Shown: in pieces, positions 18,118 to 27,077 of the stretch
Layout of the letters: each line of letters opens with the position of its first letter
Position numbering within the stretch: position 1 is the stretch's first letter
Assembly (NCBI RefSeq): GCF_900113735.1
Contig: NZ_FOQM01000001.1
Location: 558,001 to 622,000, forward strand
DNA from: Bradyrhizobium sp. Gha
GTDB lineage: Bacteria > Pseudomonadota > Alphaproteobacteria > Rhizobiales > Xanthobacteraceae
DNA length: 64,000 nucleotides
Direction of reading: 5' to 3'
The notes under the pieces: model-generated
Seen by the model: only the letters and a program-made list of their open reading frames with translations
Database searches by the model: none
Told to the model about the DNA's origin: nothing
Made by a program: the position numbers and the translations under genes

Positions 18118-18781
18118 GGATCATGTATCCGGCGCCGCGGATCGTGTGCAGCAGCGGCCGCTCGAATCCCTTGTCGATCTTGGAGCGCAGTCGCGAAATG
18201 TGCACGTCGATCACGTTGGTCTGCGGATCGAAATGATAGTCCCAGACGTTCTCCAGCAACATGGTGCGCGTAACAACCTGGCCGGCATGCTTCATCAGAT
18301 ATTCGAGCAAGCGGAATTCCCGCGGTTGCAGCGTCAGTTCGTCCTTGCCGCGGGCGACGCGGTGGGAGAGCCGGTCGAGCTCGAGGTCGCCGACACGGTA
18401 GAGCGTGTCTTCCGCCGGGCCGCCGCGGCGGCGGGACAGCACTTCGACGCGGGCGAGCAACTCGGCAAACGAATAGGGTTTCGGCAAATAGTCGTCGCCG
18501 CCGGCGCGCAGGCCCTTGATGCGATCGTCGACCTGGCCCAGCGCGGAGAGAATCAGAACTGGCGTCGGGTCGTCCTTGTCGCGCAGCGCACCGATCAGGG
18601 ACAGCCCGTCGCGCTTGGGTAGCATGCGGTCGACCACCAGCACGTCGTAATCGCCGTTCTCGGCCATGGCGAGGCCCTCCTCGCCGTCGCCGGCGTGGTC
18701 GGCAATGTGCCCGACCTCGCGAAACGCCTTCACGAGATAGTCGGCGGATTCGCGGTCGTCTTCAATGATGAGGAGGCGCAT
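18101..18781 (-). CDS. OmpR/PhoB-family response regulator
   Basis: A 226-aa two-domain regulator. The receiver has the acidic pair Asp8-Asp9 (IIEDDRE), phospho-acceptor Asp51 (LVVDRMLPKRDG) and the conserved Lys in DDYLPKPYSF. The C-terminal winged helix is OmpR type (LTLQPREFRLLEYLMKH and VIDVHISRLRSKID). I chose the ATG at 18781, which begins the standard MRLLIIEDD. A TTG ten codons upstream is the only longer option and is not conserved. It overlaps its kinase gene. Confidence 0.92.
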   Translation of the reverse strand: MRLLIIEDDRESADYLVKAFREVGHIADHAGDGEEGLAMAENGDYDVLVVDRMLPKRDGLSLIGALRDKDDPTPVLILSALGQVDDRIKGLRAGGDDYLPKPYSFAELLARVEVLSRRRGGPAEDTLYRVGDLELDRLSHRVARGKDELTLQPREFRLLEYLMKHAGQVVTRTMLLENVWDYHFDPQTNVIDVHISRLRSKIDKGFERPLLHTIRGAGYMIRDGIR

Positions 18782-18875
18782 CGTGCGTTCGGCGGCGGTC
18801 AAGGAGGTCAACCTTCTCTAAACATGGCGCGAGCGGCAATCGCATGCAAGCCAGGCGAACCAGACCTGGCCAGGC

Positions 18876-18915
18876 AAAAAGGGCGGGCGGTGAAGCTGGG
18901 GGGACCTCACCGCCC
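18876..18915 (-). terminator. rho-independent terminator after degP
   Basis: Reading the minus strand, a 9-bp stem GGGCGGTGA/TCACCGCCC (18907-18915 and 18885-18893) with a 13-base loop is followed a few bases later by TTTTT (18876-18880). It lies between degP and the downstream response-regulator gene, so most degP transcription probably ends here. Confidence 0.6.
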
Positions 18916-19067
18916 TAGGCCTTCCGACGGAGGGGGGCGTAATTCCACCGGAAGGTAGGCGTGGGGAGCAAGCACTGCGCTGCTCCCCGGAAGAGTGCCG
19001 GCGGCGGGGGCGACTGATGCCGGCGACACCCTTCATCTCGTAAGCCTCCTGAGGCTGTTGGTCCCTA

Positions 19068-20645
19068 TCAACCCTTGGCGATGGGGACCGCGACGAAGCG
19101 CGACTGGCCGCCGCTCTTCACGCGCATCAGAACGCTGTTCTTGTTGTCTGAGCGGGCCGTGTTGATGGCCTCGCGCACGTCGCCGGCAGTGCTCACGCTC
19201 TTGCCGCCGACTTCGAGAATCACGTCCCCCTCCTTGAAGCCGCGTTCCGCCGCGGCGCTCTTCGGGTCGACTTCGGTGACCACGACGCCGTCCTTGCCGG
19301 CGCCGGCGACGGAGTTGGCGGGCGCAACCGTCATGCCGAGCTTCGGCACATCGGTGCCCTTGCTCGCGCCCTTGCCGCTGTCGTTATCGGTGTCGGCCTT
19401 GGCCTCGATCGTGTTCGGCAGCTGGCCGAGGGTGAGGTTCACGACCTTGTCCTGCCCCTTGTGCAGAACGTTGAGCTTCACAGACGCGCCGGGTGCCATG
19501 CCACCGATAGTGCGGGCGAGCTCGCGGGCATCCTTGACGGATTCGCCGTTGACCGACGTGATCACGTCGCCGGATTCGATGCCAGCTTTTGCAGCCGGGC
19601 CATCCTTCTGCGGCTCTGCCACCAGCGCACCTTCGGCCTTTTTCATGCCGAGGCTGTCGGCGATGTCGGATGTCACGGGCTGGATCTGCACGCCGATCCA
19701 GCCACGGCTGACCGAGCCCTTGTCCTTGAGCTGGGCGACCACGCTCTTCACGGTGTTGGCGGGAATCGAGAACGCAATGCCGACGCTGCCGCCGGAAGGC
19801 GAGTAGATCGCCGTATTGACGCCCATCACCTCGCCGTCGGTGTTGAACGCCGGGCCGCCGGAATTGCCCTTGTTCACGGGGGCGTCGATCTGGATGAAAT
19901 CGTCATACGGGCCGTTGCCGATGTCGCGGCCGCTGGCCGAGACGATGCCGGCGGTCACGGTACCACCGAGGCCGAAGGGGTTGCCGACCGCGAGCACCCA
20001 ATCGCCGATCCGCGGCTTGCCGTCGGCAAGTTTCGCGAATGGGAAGTTGGAGCCGCCCTCGACCTTGATCAGGGCAAGGTCGGTGCGCTGGTCGGTGCCG
20101 ATCACCTTGGCACTGTAGGTCTTGCCATCGTCAGTGGTGACCTCAACCTTGTCGGCGCCGTCGACGACGTGGTTGTTGGTCACGGCAAATCCGTCGGCCG
20201 AGATGAAGAACCCGGAGCCCTGGCCCTGCACGACGCGGCCACGGCCGCCCTTCAGACCGGGGATGCCATCGGGACCGCCGAAGCGCCGGAAGAAGCGCTC
20301 CATCGGCGAGCCTGGCTGGAACGGCGAGGCGGAATCATCGCCGTCATCATTGCTCGCGGTCTTCTCCTTGATGTTGACCTTCACCGAGATCACCGACGGC
20401 TTCACCCGCTCGACGATGTCGGCAAAGCCGATCGGACGCTCGACCTTCTTGACCTCATTGTTGACCTGCGCATGCGCCGGGCTTGAGAACAAATCGGCGG
20501 GCGACGTCGACGGGCTGAAGCCATGAACGGCGACGCCGAGACCGGCGACGACCGAGGCCATCAGCGCAATTCTGCGCGCGGAAAACACCGAACGGCGGGG
20601 CTGCCGGTAAGACGGAAGGTTCGTGAGGTCGGGACGGTCGGTCAT
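19068..20645 (-). CDS. degP: Do/DegP-family periplasmic serine endoprotease
   Basis: A 525-aa HtrA-type protease and chaperone of the periplasm. An N-terminal hydrophobic segment (residues about 26-42, IALMASVVAGLGVAV) serves as signal or anchor. The trypsin-like domain has the triad His159 (TNNHVVDG), Asp189 (RTDLALIKV) and Ser262 (NKGNSGGPAFN). Two PDZ domains follow, from about residues 310 and 435 (GDVITSVNGES and GDVILEVGGKS). The N-terminal linker contains an acidic loop and PGSPMERFFRRFGG, typical of this group. It lies downstream of ccmH and upstream of a two-component pair. Confidence 0.94.
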   Translation of the reverse strand: MTDRPDLTNLPSYRQPRRSVFSARRIALMASVVAGLGVAVHGFSPSTSPADLFSSPAHAQVNNEVKKVERPIGFADIVERVKPSVISVKVNIKEKTASNDDGDDSASPFQPGSPMERFFRRFGGPDGIPGLKGGRGRVVQGQGSGFFISADGFAVTNNHVVDGADKVEVTTDDGKTYSAKVIGTDQRTDLALIKVEGGSNFPFAKLADGKPRIGDWVLAVGNPFGLGGTVTAGIVSASGRDIGNGPYDDFIQIDAPVNKGNSGGPAFNTDGEVMGVNTAIYSPSGGSVGIAFSIPANTVKSVVAQLKDKGSVSRGWIGVQIQPVTSDIADSLGMKKAEGALVAEPQKDGPAAKAGIESGDVITSVNGESVKDARELARTIGGMAPGASVKLNVLHKGQDKVVNLTLGQLPNTIEAKADTDNDSGKGASKGTDVPKLGMTVAPANSVAGAGKDGVVVTEVDPKSAAAERGFKEGDVILEVGGKSVSTAGDVREAINTARSDNKNSVLMRVKSGGQSRFVAVPIAKG

Positions 20646-20896
20646 ACGGAGGTCTCCAGGGCCTTGAAATCCATGCGGTGCCCTGACAGTGGCACCTTAC
20701 GGACTTGAACATGGGGATCGCCGGCTTACCGTGGGCTGGCTGCGGGGTTAAACTTTTGTAATGAAGGCTGCCGGCGATGCGGCAGTTTGGCGCAGGTTAA
20801 AAAGGGCTGATTTACAGGAACTTATGAGGGTTCCGGCAACCGCCGCCGGAGCGCTCTTGTCGCCGGTCCACGGGCCCCGCCAACGAGCCGACGCCG
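20646..20896. other. intergenic region between ccmH and degP
   Basis: This 251-bp stretch holds no supported gene. It must contain the degP promoter on the minus strand. I could not find a convincing sigma-factor box. It also carries GC-rich inverted segments after ccmH that may form a weak terminator. Confidence 0.4.
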
Positions 20897-21379
20897 TTAT
20901 CGCGATGTGGCGTCATCGGACATCAAGGCGGCGAGCCGCGCCTCTTCGTCGGGCGTGAGTGGCGATGCTGCACCAGCAGCGCCGCTGCGCGCGCGGCGCC
21001 GGTTTTGCCACCACAGCGCAACGCCGCCGCCAGCCAGCAGCAAGGGCGCGAGCAGCCACAGCAGCATGGTCTGCCGCTCGAAGCGCGGCTTCAGCAGCAC
21101 AAACTCGCCGTAGCGCGCGACCAGGAAGTCCACCACCTGAGAATTGCTGTCGCCCGCTGCGATCCGCTCGCGCACCAGCAGCCGCAGATCGCGCGCGAGC
21201 GGCGCATCGGAATCGTCGATCGACTGGTTCTGGCAGACCATGCAGCGCAGCTCGCGCGACAATTCGCGCGCGCGCGCCTCCTTCGCGGGATCCGACATGA
21301 TCTCGTCGGGCTGCACGGCATGCACCGCTGGCGCAGCCAGCAGCACAAGCGCAACGATCGCGGCCATCATCCGGCGCAT
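20897..21379 (-). CDS. ccmH: cytochrome c maturation protein CcmH (CycL)
   Basis: A 160-aa thiol oxidoreductase that handles the apocytochrome CXXCH thiols before haem attachment. It has an N-terminal signal segment ([16 protein letters not shown]), the family redox motif [10 protein letters not shown] with Cys46 and Cys49, and a C-terminal membrane helix near 104-122 ([17 protein letters not shown]). It faces the periplasm. It begins four bases after the ccmF stop and ends the ccmI-E-F-H unit. Confidence 0.94.
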   Translation of the reverse strand: MRRMMAAIVALVLLAAPAVHAVQPDEIMSDPAKEARARELSRELRCMVCQNQSIDDSDAPLARDLRLLVRERIAAGDSNSQVVDFLVARYGEFVLLKPRFERQTMLLWLLAPLLLAGGGVALWWQNRRRARSGAAGAASPLTPDEEARLAALMSDDATSR

Positions 21380-21383
21380 CGGG

Positions 21384-23366
21384 TCACTCCGCCGGTTGCA
21401 GGCGTTGCTTGGCGCGCGCCGGTTTCGGCGCGCCGACGCGCAAGCGCCGGTCGGACAGCGACAGGATGCCGCCGAATGCCATCAGCACGGGCCCCCACCA
21501 GATCAGCAGCACCATCGGCTTGTGATAGATGCGCACGGCGATCGCGCCATCAGCGGTGACGTCACCGAGCGAGATATAGAGCTGGCTCGCACCGCGGGTC
21601 AGCAGCGCAGCCTCGGTGGTCGAGGAGCCGCGCGTGGTAAAACTGCGCTTTGACGGCGTCATGACACTGAGAGCATCCCGACCCCGGCTGACGCTGAACT
21701 GGGCGACCATCTCGCGGTAGTTCGGCCCCTGCCGCTCGAGCAGCCCGTCGAGCTTCAGATCATAGCCAGCCACCTGCGCGACGTCGTTCGGCTTCATGGT
21801 CGCGATATATTCGCTGTTCCACGTGGTCTCGCAGACGACCCCGATCAATGCGATGCCGAGACCGGCATGCGCAAGTGCGCCCCCCCAGGTCGAACGCGGC
21901 AGGCCGCGGGCGCGGTGCAGCGCCGTGACGAACGGCAGGCGAAACAGGCCGGTTCGCTCGGCCAGGTCGGTTGCGGCGCCAGCGACGACGAAGACACCAA
22001 GCCCGATGGCCAATGGCGCGAGCGCACTGCCGCCGCGGGTCCAGGCCCAGACAATGGCAACCACGACGAGGCCAGCGACGCCTGCCGCGAGCAGGCGCTG
22101 GGTGACCCCGAGCAAATCGCCTCGCTTCCACGCCAGCATCGGCCCGAACGGGACGGCGATCAGCAGCAGAGCGAACAACGGCACGAAGGAGAGATTGTAG
22201 AACGGTGCGCCCACCGACATCTTGAAATCGAAGAGCACTTCCATCGCCAGCGGATACAGCGTGCCGAACAGCACGACTGCGCAGGCGACGGTGAGCAGAA
22301 GATTGTTCAGCACCAGCGCGCCCTCGCGCGAGATCGGCGCGAACAGGCCGCCCTGCTTCAAGGACGGCGCACGAGCCGCGAACAGCGACAGGCTGCCGCC
22401 AATGAAGAGGCAGAGGATCAGCAGGATGAAGACGCCGCGGGTCGGATCATTGGCGAAGGCGTGCACGGAGGTGATGACACCCGAGCGCACCAGGAAAGTG
22501 CCGAGCAGCGACAGCGAGAAGGTCAGGATGGAAAGAAGGATGGTCCAGACCTTCAGCGCGTCGCGCTTCTCCATCACCAGCGCCGAATGCAGCAGCGCAG
22601 TGCCGGCGAGCCAGGGCATCAGCGAGGCGTTCTCGACCGGATCCCAGAACCACCAGCCGCCCCAGCCGAGCTCGTAATAGGCCCAGTAGGATCCCATCGC
22701 GATGCCGAGCGTCAGGAAGATCCAGGCGACCAGCGTCCACGGCCGCACCCAGCGCGCCCAGGCCGCATCGATCCGCCCCTCGATCAGCGCCGCGATCGCA
22801 AAGGAAAACGAGATCGAGAAGCCGACATAGCCGAGATAGAGCATCGGCGGATGCACGGCCAGACCAATGTCCTGAAGCACCGGATTGAGGTCGCGCCCCT
22901 CAATCGGCGGGTTGACGATGCGCAGGAACGGGTTGGAGGTGATCAGGATGAACAGATAGAAGGCGCTCGCAATCCAGGCCTGCACGGCCAGCACGTGTGC
23001 GCGCAGCGACAGCGGCAGATTGTTGCCGAAGGCCGCAACGAGCCCGCCGAACAGCGCCAGGATCGACACCCACAGCAGCATCGAGCCTTCGTGGTTTCCC
23101 CACACGCCGGTGATCTTGTAGATCAGCGGCTTCATGGAGTGGGAGTTCTCGTAGACGTTGGCGACGGAGAAATCCGAGATCACGTGCAGTGTCACGAGTG
23201 CGATGAACGAGGCACCGACGAACAGCAGTTGCGCGAGCGCCGTCGAGCGCGCCACGTTCATCAGCGCGGGATCGCGCAAACGTGCGCCGATGACAGGCAC
23301 GAAGGACTGGATCAATGCCAGCGCGAGCGCCAGCACCAGCGCATAATGTCCGGCTTCCGCGATCAC
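21384..23366 (-). CDS. ccmF: haem lyase subunit CcmF (CycK)
   Basis: A 660-aa polytopic inner-membrane protein of the holocytochrome c synthetase. It has about 15 helices and the WWD haem-handling motif [17 protein letters not shown] near residues 236-252, plus conserved His residues in periplasmic loops (for example [10 protein letters not shown]). It receives haem from CcmE and ligates it to apocytochrome c together with CcmH and CcmI. The GTG start at 23366 overlaps the ccmE stop (GTGA). Length and motifs are normal. Confidence 0.95.
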   Translation of the reverse strand: MIAEAGHYALVLALALALIQSFVPVIGARLRDPALMNVARSTALAQLLFVGASFIALVTLHVISDFSVANVYENSHSMKPLIYKITGVWGNHEGSMLLWVSILALFGGLVAAFGNNLPLSLRAHVLAVQAWIASAFYLFILITSNPFLRIVNPPIEGRDLNPVLQDIGLAVHPPMLYLGYVGFSISFSFAIAALIEGRIDAAWARWVRPWTLVAWIFLTLGIAMGSYWAYYELGWGGWWFWDPVENASLMPWLAGTALLHSALVMEKRDALKVWTILLSILTFSLSLLGTFLVRSGVITSVHAFANDPTRGVFILLILCLFIGGSLSLFAARAPSLKQGGLFAPISREGALVLNNLLLTVACAVVLFGTLYPLAMEVLFDFKMSVGAPFYNLSFVPLFALLLIAVPFGPMLAWKRGDLLGVTQRLLAAGVAGLVVVAIVWAWTRGGSALAPLAIGLGVFVVAGAATDLAERTGLFRLPFVTALHRARGLPRSTWGGALAHAGLGIALIGVVCETTWNSEYIATMKPNDVAQVAGYDLKLDGLLERQGPNYREMVAQFSVSRGRDALSVMTPSKRSFTTRGSSTTEAALLTRGASQLYISLGDVTADGAIAVRIYHKPMVLLIWWGPVLMAFGGILSLSDRRLRVGAPKPARAKQRLQPAE

Positions 23367-23872
23367 CGCACGGCTCCCTGCGAATTGCCCTGCGCGGTCG
23401 TCGCCGCAGGCGTGATGCCATTAGACGCTTTGGCGCCGTAATCGTCCTTCCAATGGCCCTGCTTCTTCAGGGCGTCTGCCACGTCCTTGGGCATGTAGGT
23501 CTCATCGTGCTTGGCGAGCACGGTGTCGGCCTTGAATACGCCGTTGGCGTCGAGCGCGCCCTCGGCGACCACGCCCTGCCCTTCACGAAACAGATCGGGC
23601 AAAATGCCCTTGTAGGCGACCGGCAGCTTGGCGCCGCCGTCGGCAACTTCAAACGTCACGGCGAGATTGTCGCCACGCTGCAGCGAACCCGGCTGCACCA
23701 ATCCGCCGAGGCGAAAACGCTTGCCGGGCTGGACGTGCTTCTCGGCCACCATGGTCGGGGTCGAGAAGAACACGATGGAATCGCGCAAGGCGTTGAGCAC
23801 CAGCGCGGCCGCGAGCGCGAGCACGGCAAGCGAACCGCCGATGATGGTCATACGTCGCTGCTTGCGCGTCAT
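23363..23872 (-). CDS. ccmE: periplasmic haem chaperone CcmE (CycJ)
   Basis: A 169-aa membrane-anchored beta-barrel haem chaperone. The N-terminus is MTRKQRRM, then a single membrane helix (residues about 9-27). The covalent haem site is His122 with Tyr126 in [11 protein letters not shown] chose the ATG at 23872 because it begins the family-typical basic N-terminus. The frame extends 40 residues upstream into the end of ccmI without conservation. The C-terminal tail is rich in Ala, Thr and Gln. Confidence 0.94.
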   Translation of the reverse strand: MTRKQRRMTIIGGSLAVLALAAALVLNALRDSIVFFSTPTMVAEKHVQPGKRFRLGGLVQPGSLQRGDNLAVTFEVADGGAKLPVAYKGILPDLFREGQGVVAEGALDANGVFKADTVLAKHDETYMPKDVADALKKQGHWKDDYGAKASNGITPAATTAQGNSQGAVR

Positions 23873-23909
23873 GGCGTATCCGTTCTCCGCTCGTCTCGTG
23901 CTGCAACCG

Positions 23910-25025
23910 TCATCCGTCGAGCCCGAGAGTCTTGAGGCCTTCGTTGAGCTGGCGCAGCCGATCGGAATCCTTGGCGACCGCCTGGCGCGCATCGGCCGAG
24001 GCGCCCATCGCCTTGTCGCGATCGCCCATCACCAGATAGGCACGCACCAGACGCAGCCAGCCCTCGACGTCGTCGCCGTTCTGCTTGAGGCGCGTGGCGA
24101 GGCGTTCGACCATGCCGCGGATCATCGCGTTGCGATCGCCGTCATTCATGTCCTTGGATGCCGCGATGGTCTCGTCGGACAGTGCCGGCATCGTCACGCC
24201 GCCACCGCCGACCCGCGCGAGCGAGGTCTGTACCAGGGGGCGCCACGGCGCATTCGCCGGTGCTTTCGCCAGCAGCGCGCGCCAGATATCGGCCGCGTCA
24301 TCCTTGCGGCCGTCCTGCTCGGCAGCAAGGCCCAGGAAGTAGTTCGCCTTGGGGTCGTCGGCATTGAGCGCATGCGCGCGCTCGAACTCGGACTTGGCTT
24401 CTGCCGTCACCACGCCGCTGGCTGCGGCCGCAATCGCCTCGCCCAGGTCGGAGCGGCGCTCCGCACTCTCGCCGTTATAGGTGATCGAATTGCGATAGGC
24501 GCGCACGGCCTCGTCGAAGCGGCCGAGCCGCTCCAGCACCGGCGCAAGCACGTTCCAGCCGCGGCCGTCGGTCGGGTTCTTCTCCAGGTGTTGCTGGACC
24601 TGTTCGACCAGGTTCTCGAGCGACTGCGCCATGTTGGAGCCGGCCCCGCGCTCGCGCTGCGCCAGCGGGAAGTCGCGAAGCGCGGGCGAGCCGAGCGGAA
24701 CGTAGATCCCGACCGCCACCAAAGGCAGACCGAGCAGCGCCAGCACGGCAGCCGCGCGGCGCCATTTCAGGCTGGAGGCCGGCACGAGCGCCGCCTCGCT
24801 GCCCGCGGCGGCGAGCAGCCTGCGGCTGATCTCGACGCGCGCGGCCTCGGCTTCTGGTCGCGCGATCAGTCCTGCGGCGAGATCACGCTCGATCTCGGCC
24901 AGCTGGTCCTTGTAGACCGTGACCTCGCTGCCTTGATTGTCGGGACGTCCGCCACGGCCGAGCGGCCAGAGCACGGCGAATATCGCCGCGACCGTCATCA
25001 GCGCGAACACGAACCATAGCGTCAT
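23910..25025 (-). CDS. ccmI: cytochrome c biogenesis protein CcmI (CycH)
   Basis: A 371-aa membrane protein that presents apocytochrome c to the haem lyase. Its features are a first helix at residues 2-20 ([15 protein letters not shown]), a leucine-zipper-like cytoplasmic loop ([15 protein letters not shown]), a second helix near 95-115 ([18 protein letters not shown]) and TPR repeats in the periplasmic half ([20 protein letters not shown]). The start is the ATG at 25025, which gives the standard N-terminus. It is the first gene of ccmI-E-F-H. No ccmABC or ccmG genes lie in this window. Confidence 0.92.
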   Translation of the reverse strand: MTLWFVFALMTVAAIFAVLWPLGRGGRPDNQGSEVTVYKDQLAEIERDLAAGLIARPEAEAARVEISRRLLAAAGSEAALVPASSLKWRRAAAVLALLGLPLVAVGIYVPLGSPALRDFPLAQRERGAGSNMAQSLENLVEQVQQHLEKNPTDGRGWNVLAPVLERLGRFDEAVRAYRNSITYNGESAERRSDLGEAIAAAASGVVTAEAKSEFERAHALNADDPKANYFLGLAAEQDGRKDDAADIWRALLAKAPANAPWRPLVQTSLARVGGGGVTMPALSDETIAASKDMNDGDRNAMIRGMVERLATRLKQNGDDVEGWLRLVRAYLVMGDRDKAMGASADARQAVAKDSDRLRQLNEGLKTLGLDG

Positions 25026-25094
25026 CTGGCAAGCTTCCGGGGGCGCGCGATCCGCGCCTACAGGTGGCTTTACACCACGGCCGGACAATGCGGC

Positions 25095-25112
25095 AATTGA
25101 CAATTGTCAATT
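25095..25112. promoter_or_regulatory. 18-bp perfect palindrome upstream of ccmI
   Basis: AATTGACAATTGTCAATT is a perfect 18-bp palindrome about 70 bp before the ccmI start, in otherwise GC-rich DNA. It contains TTGACA on both strands, so it may combine a -35 element with an operator. It is the clearest candidate control site for the ccm operon. The protein that binds it is unknown. Confidence 0.5.
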
Positions 25113-25156
25113 TGGCGCGAGCGCGCACAGTCCCGAAATGGTGATAATCCAACGAC

Positions 25157-25426
25157 TTAGCTGATCTCGAAGTCGGCGCTTTGAGCGGCGTCCGCGCCGT
25201 GCCCGTTGATGGCCTTCAGGAAGTATGTTCCGGGCGCGATTGGGTCGGGCAGGCGAATGCGCAGCGCGCCCAGCGGAACCTGGGATGTGATCCGTGTGAC
25301 GGTCTCGGTCAGCCGCCGACCGCTTGCCTTCTCGACCAGCACCAGCTTCGCGCCGACCATCAGACGCTGATATTTGGCAACAATGATACGGTTTTCGATT
25401 TCGATGGAGCTGATAATGGGTTTCAT
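25157..25426 (-). CDS. small protein with Ig-like/beta-sandwich character, unknown function
   Basis: An 89-aa protein with alternating hydrophobic strands (PIISSIEIENRIIVAK and GALRIRLPDPIAPGTYFLK), suggesting a small beta-sandwich. The phrase IAPGTYFLKAINGHG resembles the C-terminal strand of galactose-oxidase/IPT-like domains. It has no signal peptide and no Cys. I chose the ATG at 25426. A GTG eleven codons upstream is possible. It lies between the 467-aa unknown gene and ccmI, on the same strand. Confidence 0.55.
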   Translation of the reverse strand: MKPIISSIEIENRIIVAKYQRLMVGAKLVLVEKASGRRLTETVTRITSQVPLGALRIRLPDPIAPGTYFLKAINGHGADAAQSADFEIS

Positions 25427-25525
25427 GCGCCCGTAGATAGCAATTCCAAAAACTTGCACCGGACCGTAGGGCTCTCAATCGGCACCGTCAACTACAAATT
25501 GTCGTTGTAAAAAGATGCACTTGGA

Positions 25526-26929
25526 TCAGCTTGCGCGCGTCGATTTCCGCTCGCCCGTTGCCGCGTTCTCCGCGGCGCGGCTCATCAGCGAGGCGTAATC
25601 GTCGCCGAACAACACCTGGCAGAAGCGGATCGCGGCCTGCACCTGCTGCTGACGGTAGGTGCGGACCTTGTGGTCGGCGCCGCGCAGCGACTGCACCGCC
25701 TGCTCGGTCGACCGCTCCACATATTGCTGCAGGTCGGAATAGGTACGCAGCGTCACCTCGTTGATCGCAAGCTCGCTGGCGTAGTTGCGGCAGGTCGCGA
25801 CGAAGTCGATCAGCGCGACGGTTTCCTCGACTTCTGTGGCATCGACCCGGGCGCCCGGCGGAATGTCCTTCTCCGGGCGCTGGCGCAGGATGCGGCGCAC
25901 GCGCCCGGGAACACTGTCGATCTCCGATTGCAGGGCATTGGAGATGTCGGCGCGGATCGAGGTCAGCTGCTTGCCCCAGGTGGAATCGTTGCGCAGGTCT
26001 AGCTCCGTGCGCAGGCCGCGGACGCCGTCGTGCAGCGCTTTGAGATTGTCGGCGACGCTCTCGAAACGGCCGCGCTTGATGTCCATGCGCAGATTGGCGG
26101 CCACGCGGGACAGATCGTGCAGGGCGATCGTGACGGCGACGCCATAGGGCGTGGCCGCGACGCGGATCTCGTCATCGGACGCGGCGATCTTGATGGCGAG
26201 GCGGATGATCTGCCACGGCGCGGTCATGCGCTGAACCACAACCGACAGCGCAAAGGGCAGCATCTGCGGGGTCTGAAGCACGGGAATATTCAGCGCTGAC
26301 GTCACCGAGGCGATCTGGGGATCGCCGAACGTACGCAGGAAGCGCGGCAGTTTTTCGTTCAGCGTGGCCATGGCCTCGCGAACGGCGAGCACCGCGCCGA
26401 TCGAATAGAGGTCCTCGATCACGTTGGGCGGACCGACGCGGGCGAGCGCGCGCGACTTGTCGCCGCCGCCCGGCCCCGTCAGCTCGAAGATGGCGTCCGC
26501 AGCCACGGCCTGGAGCTTGAGCGTCAGCGCCTCGACCTGCCCCGAGCTGTCAGTTGCCGGCATGCGCGCCAGGGCTGCTTCGAACTCGTTGATCTTGTCC
26601 GGAGCGCCGTCGCGGCCAAGCCATTGCCAGATTGGATGCAACGACGACCGCCGGATCTGGCCGACGCGGATCGGAGCGCCGGCCTCGACCAGGAAGGGTT
26701 CCACAATCTGGAACAGCAGCCGTGACAGGTCGTCGGTGCGCGGCGGCGCTGCTTCGTCGGCCTCCGTCTTGCGCACGATCTTGCGAAGCTGCTCGAGCAC
26801 CAGGGTCGCCACAGCCGTGTCCTGGCCGCGCTCGAGCGCGCGCTCGAACTCCCGCATCAGCAGCGCCTGCGCCTGCGGCGGGAGCTGCGCGAGATATTCC
26901 CTCAGCCGCTCGATCGATGTCTGGCTCAT
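25526..26929 (-). CDS. conserved alpha-helical protein of unknown function, 467 aa
   Basis: I do not recognise a named domain. The protein starts MSQTSIERLREYLAQLPPQA and is almost wholly alpha-helical. An acidic N-terminal region (ALMREFERALERGQDTAVAT) is followed by a long body with MRNQL-like amphipathic helices and a basic stretch PGRVRRILRQRPEKD. No membrane helix, signal peptide or Cys-rich motif is visible. Codon use matches the neighbours. It lies downstream of the PhoP/PhoQ-like pair and upstream of ccm on the same strand, so it may link to envelope control. That link is inference from position only. Confidence 0.8.
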   Translation of the reverse strand: MSQTSIERLREYLAQLPPQAQALLMREFERALERGQDTAVATLVLEQLRKIVRKTEADEAAPPRTDDLSRLLFQIVEPFLVEAGAPIRVGQIRRSSLHPIWQWLGRDGAPDKINEFEAALARMPATDSSGQVEALTLKLQAVAADAIFELTGPGGGDKSRALARVGPPNVIEDLYSIGAVLAVREAMATLNEKLPRFLRTFGDPQIASVTSALNIPVLQTPQMLPFALSVVVQRMTAPWQIIRLAIKIAASDDEIRVAATPYGVAVTIALHDLSRVAANLRMDIKRGRFESVADNLKALHDGVRGLRTELDLRNDSTWGKQLTSIRADISNALQSEIDSVPGRVRRILRQRPEKDIPPGARVDATEVEETVALIDFVATCRNYASELAINEVTLRTYSDLQQYVERSTEQAVQSLRGADHKVRTYRQQQVQAAIRFCQVLFGDDYASLMSRAAENAATGERKSTRAS

Positions 26930-27077
26930 GCGCCCGGGTCATGCACGGTAAAATGGCGACGTAGGATGCGTCCTCCCCGATCATAGGCGGGCGCGCCTTA
27001 AGAAGCCGTTGAGGACGTCGCTCCGAAACCGCTCCGGTTTCGCCGGACAGCCCAAATAGTGGTTTGGGAACAGAGGA

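Noticed and set aside
21867..23441. 524-codon open frame antisense to ccmF
   Set aside because: Highly charged, repetitive-looking product and full overlap with ccmF, which is certain.
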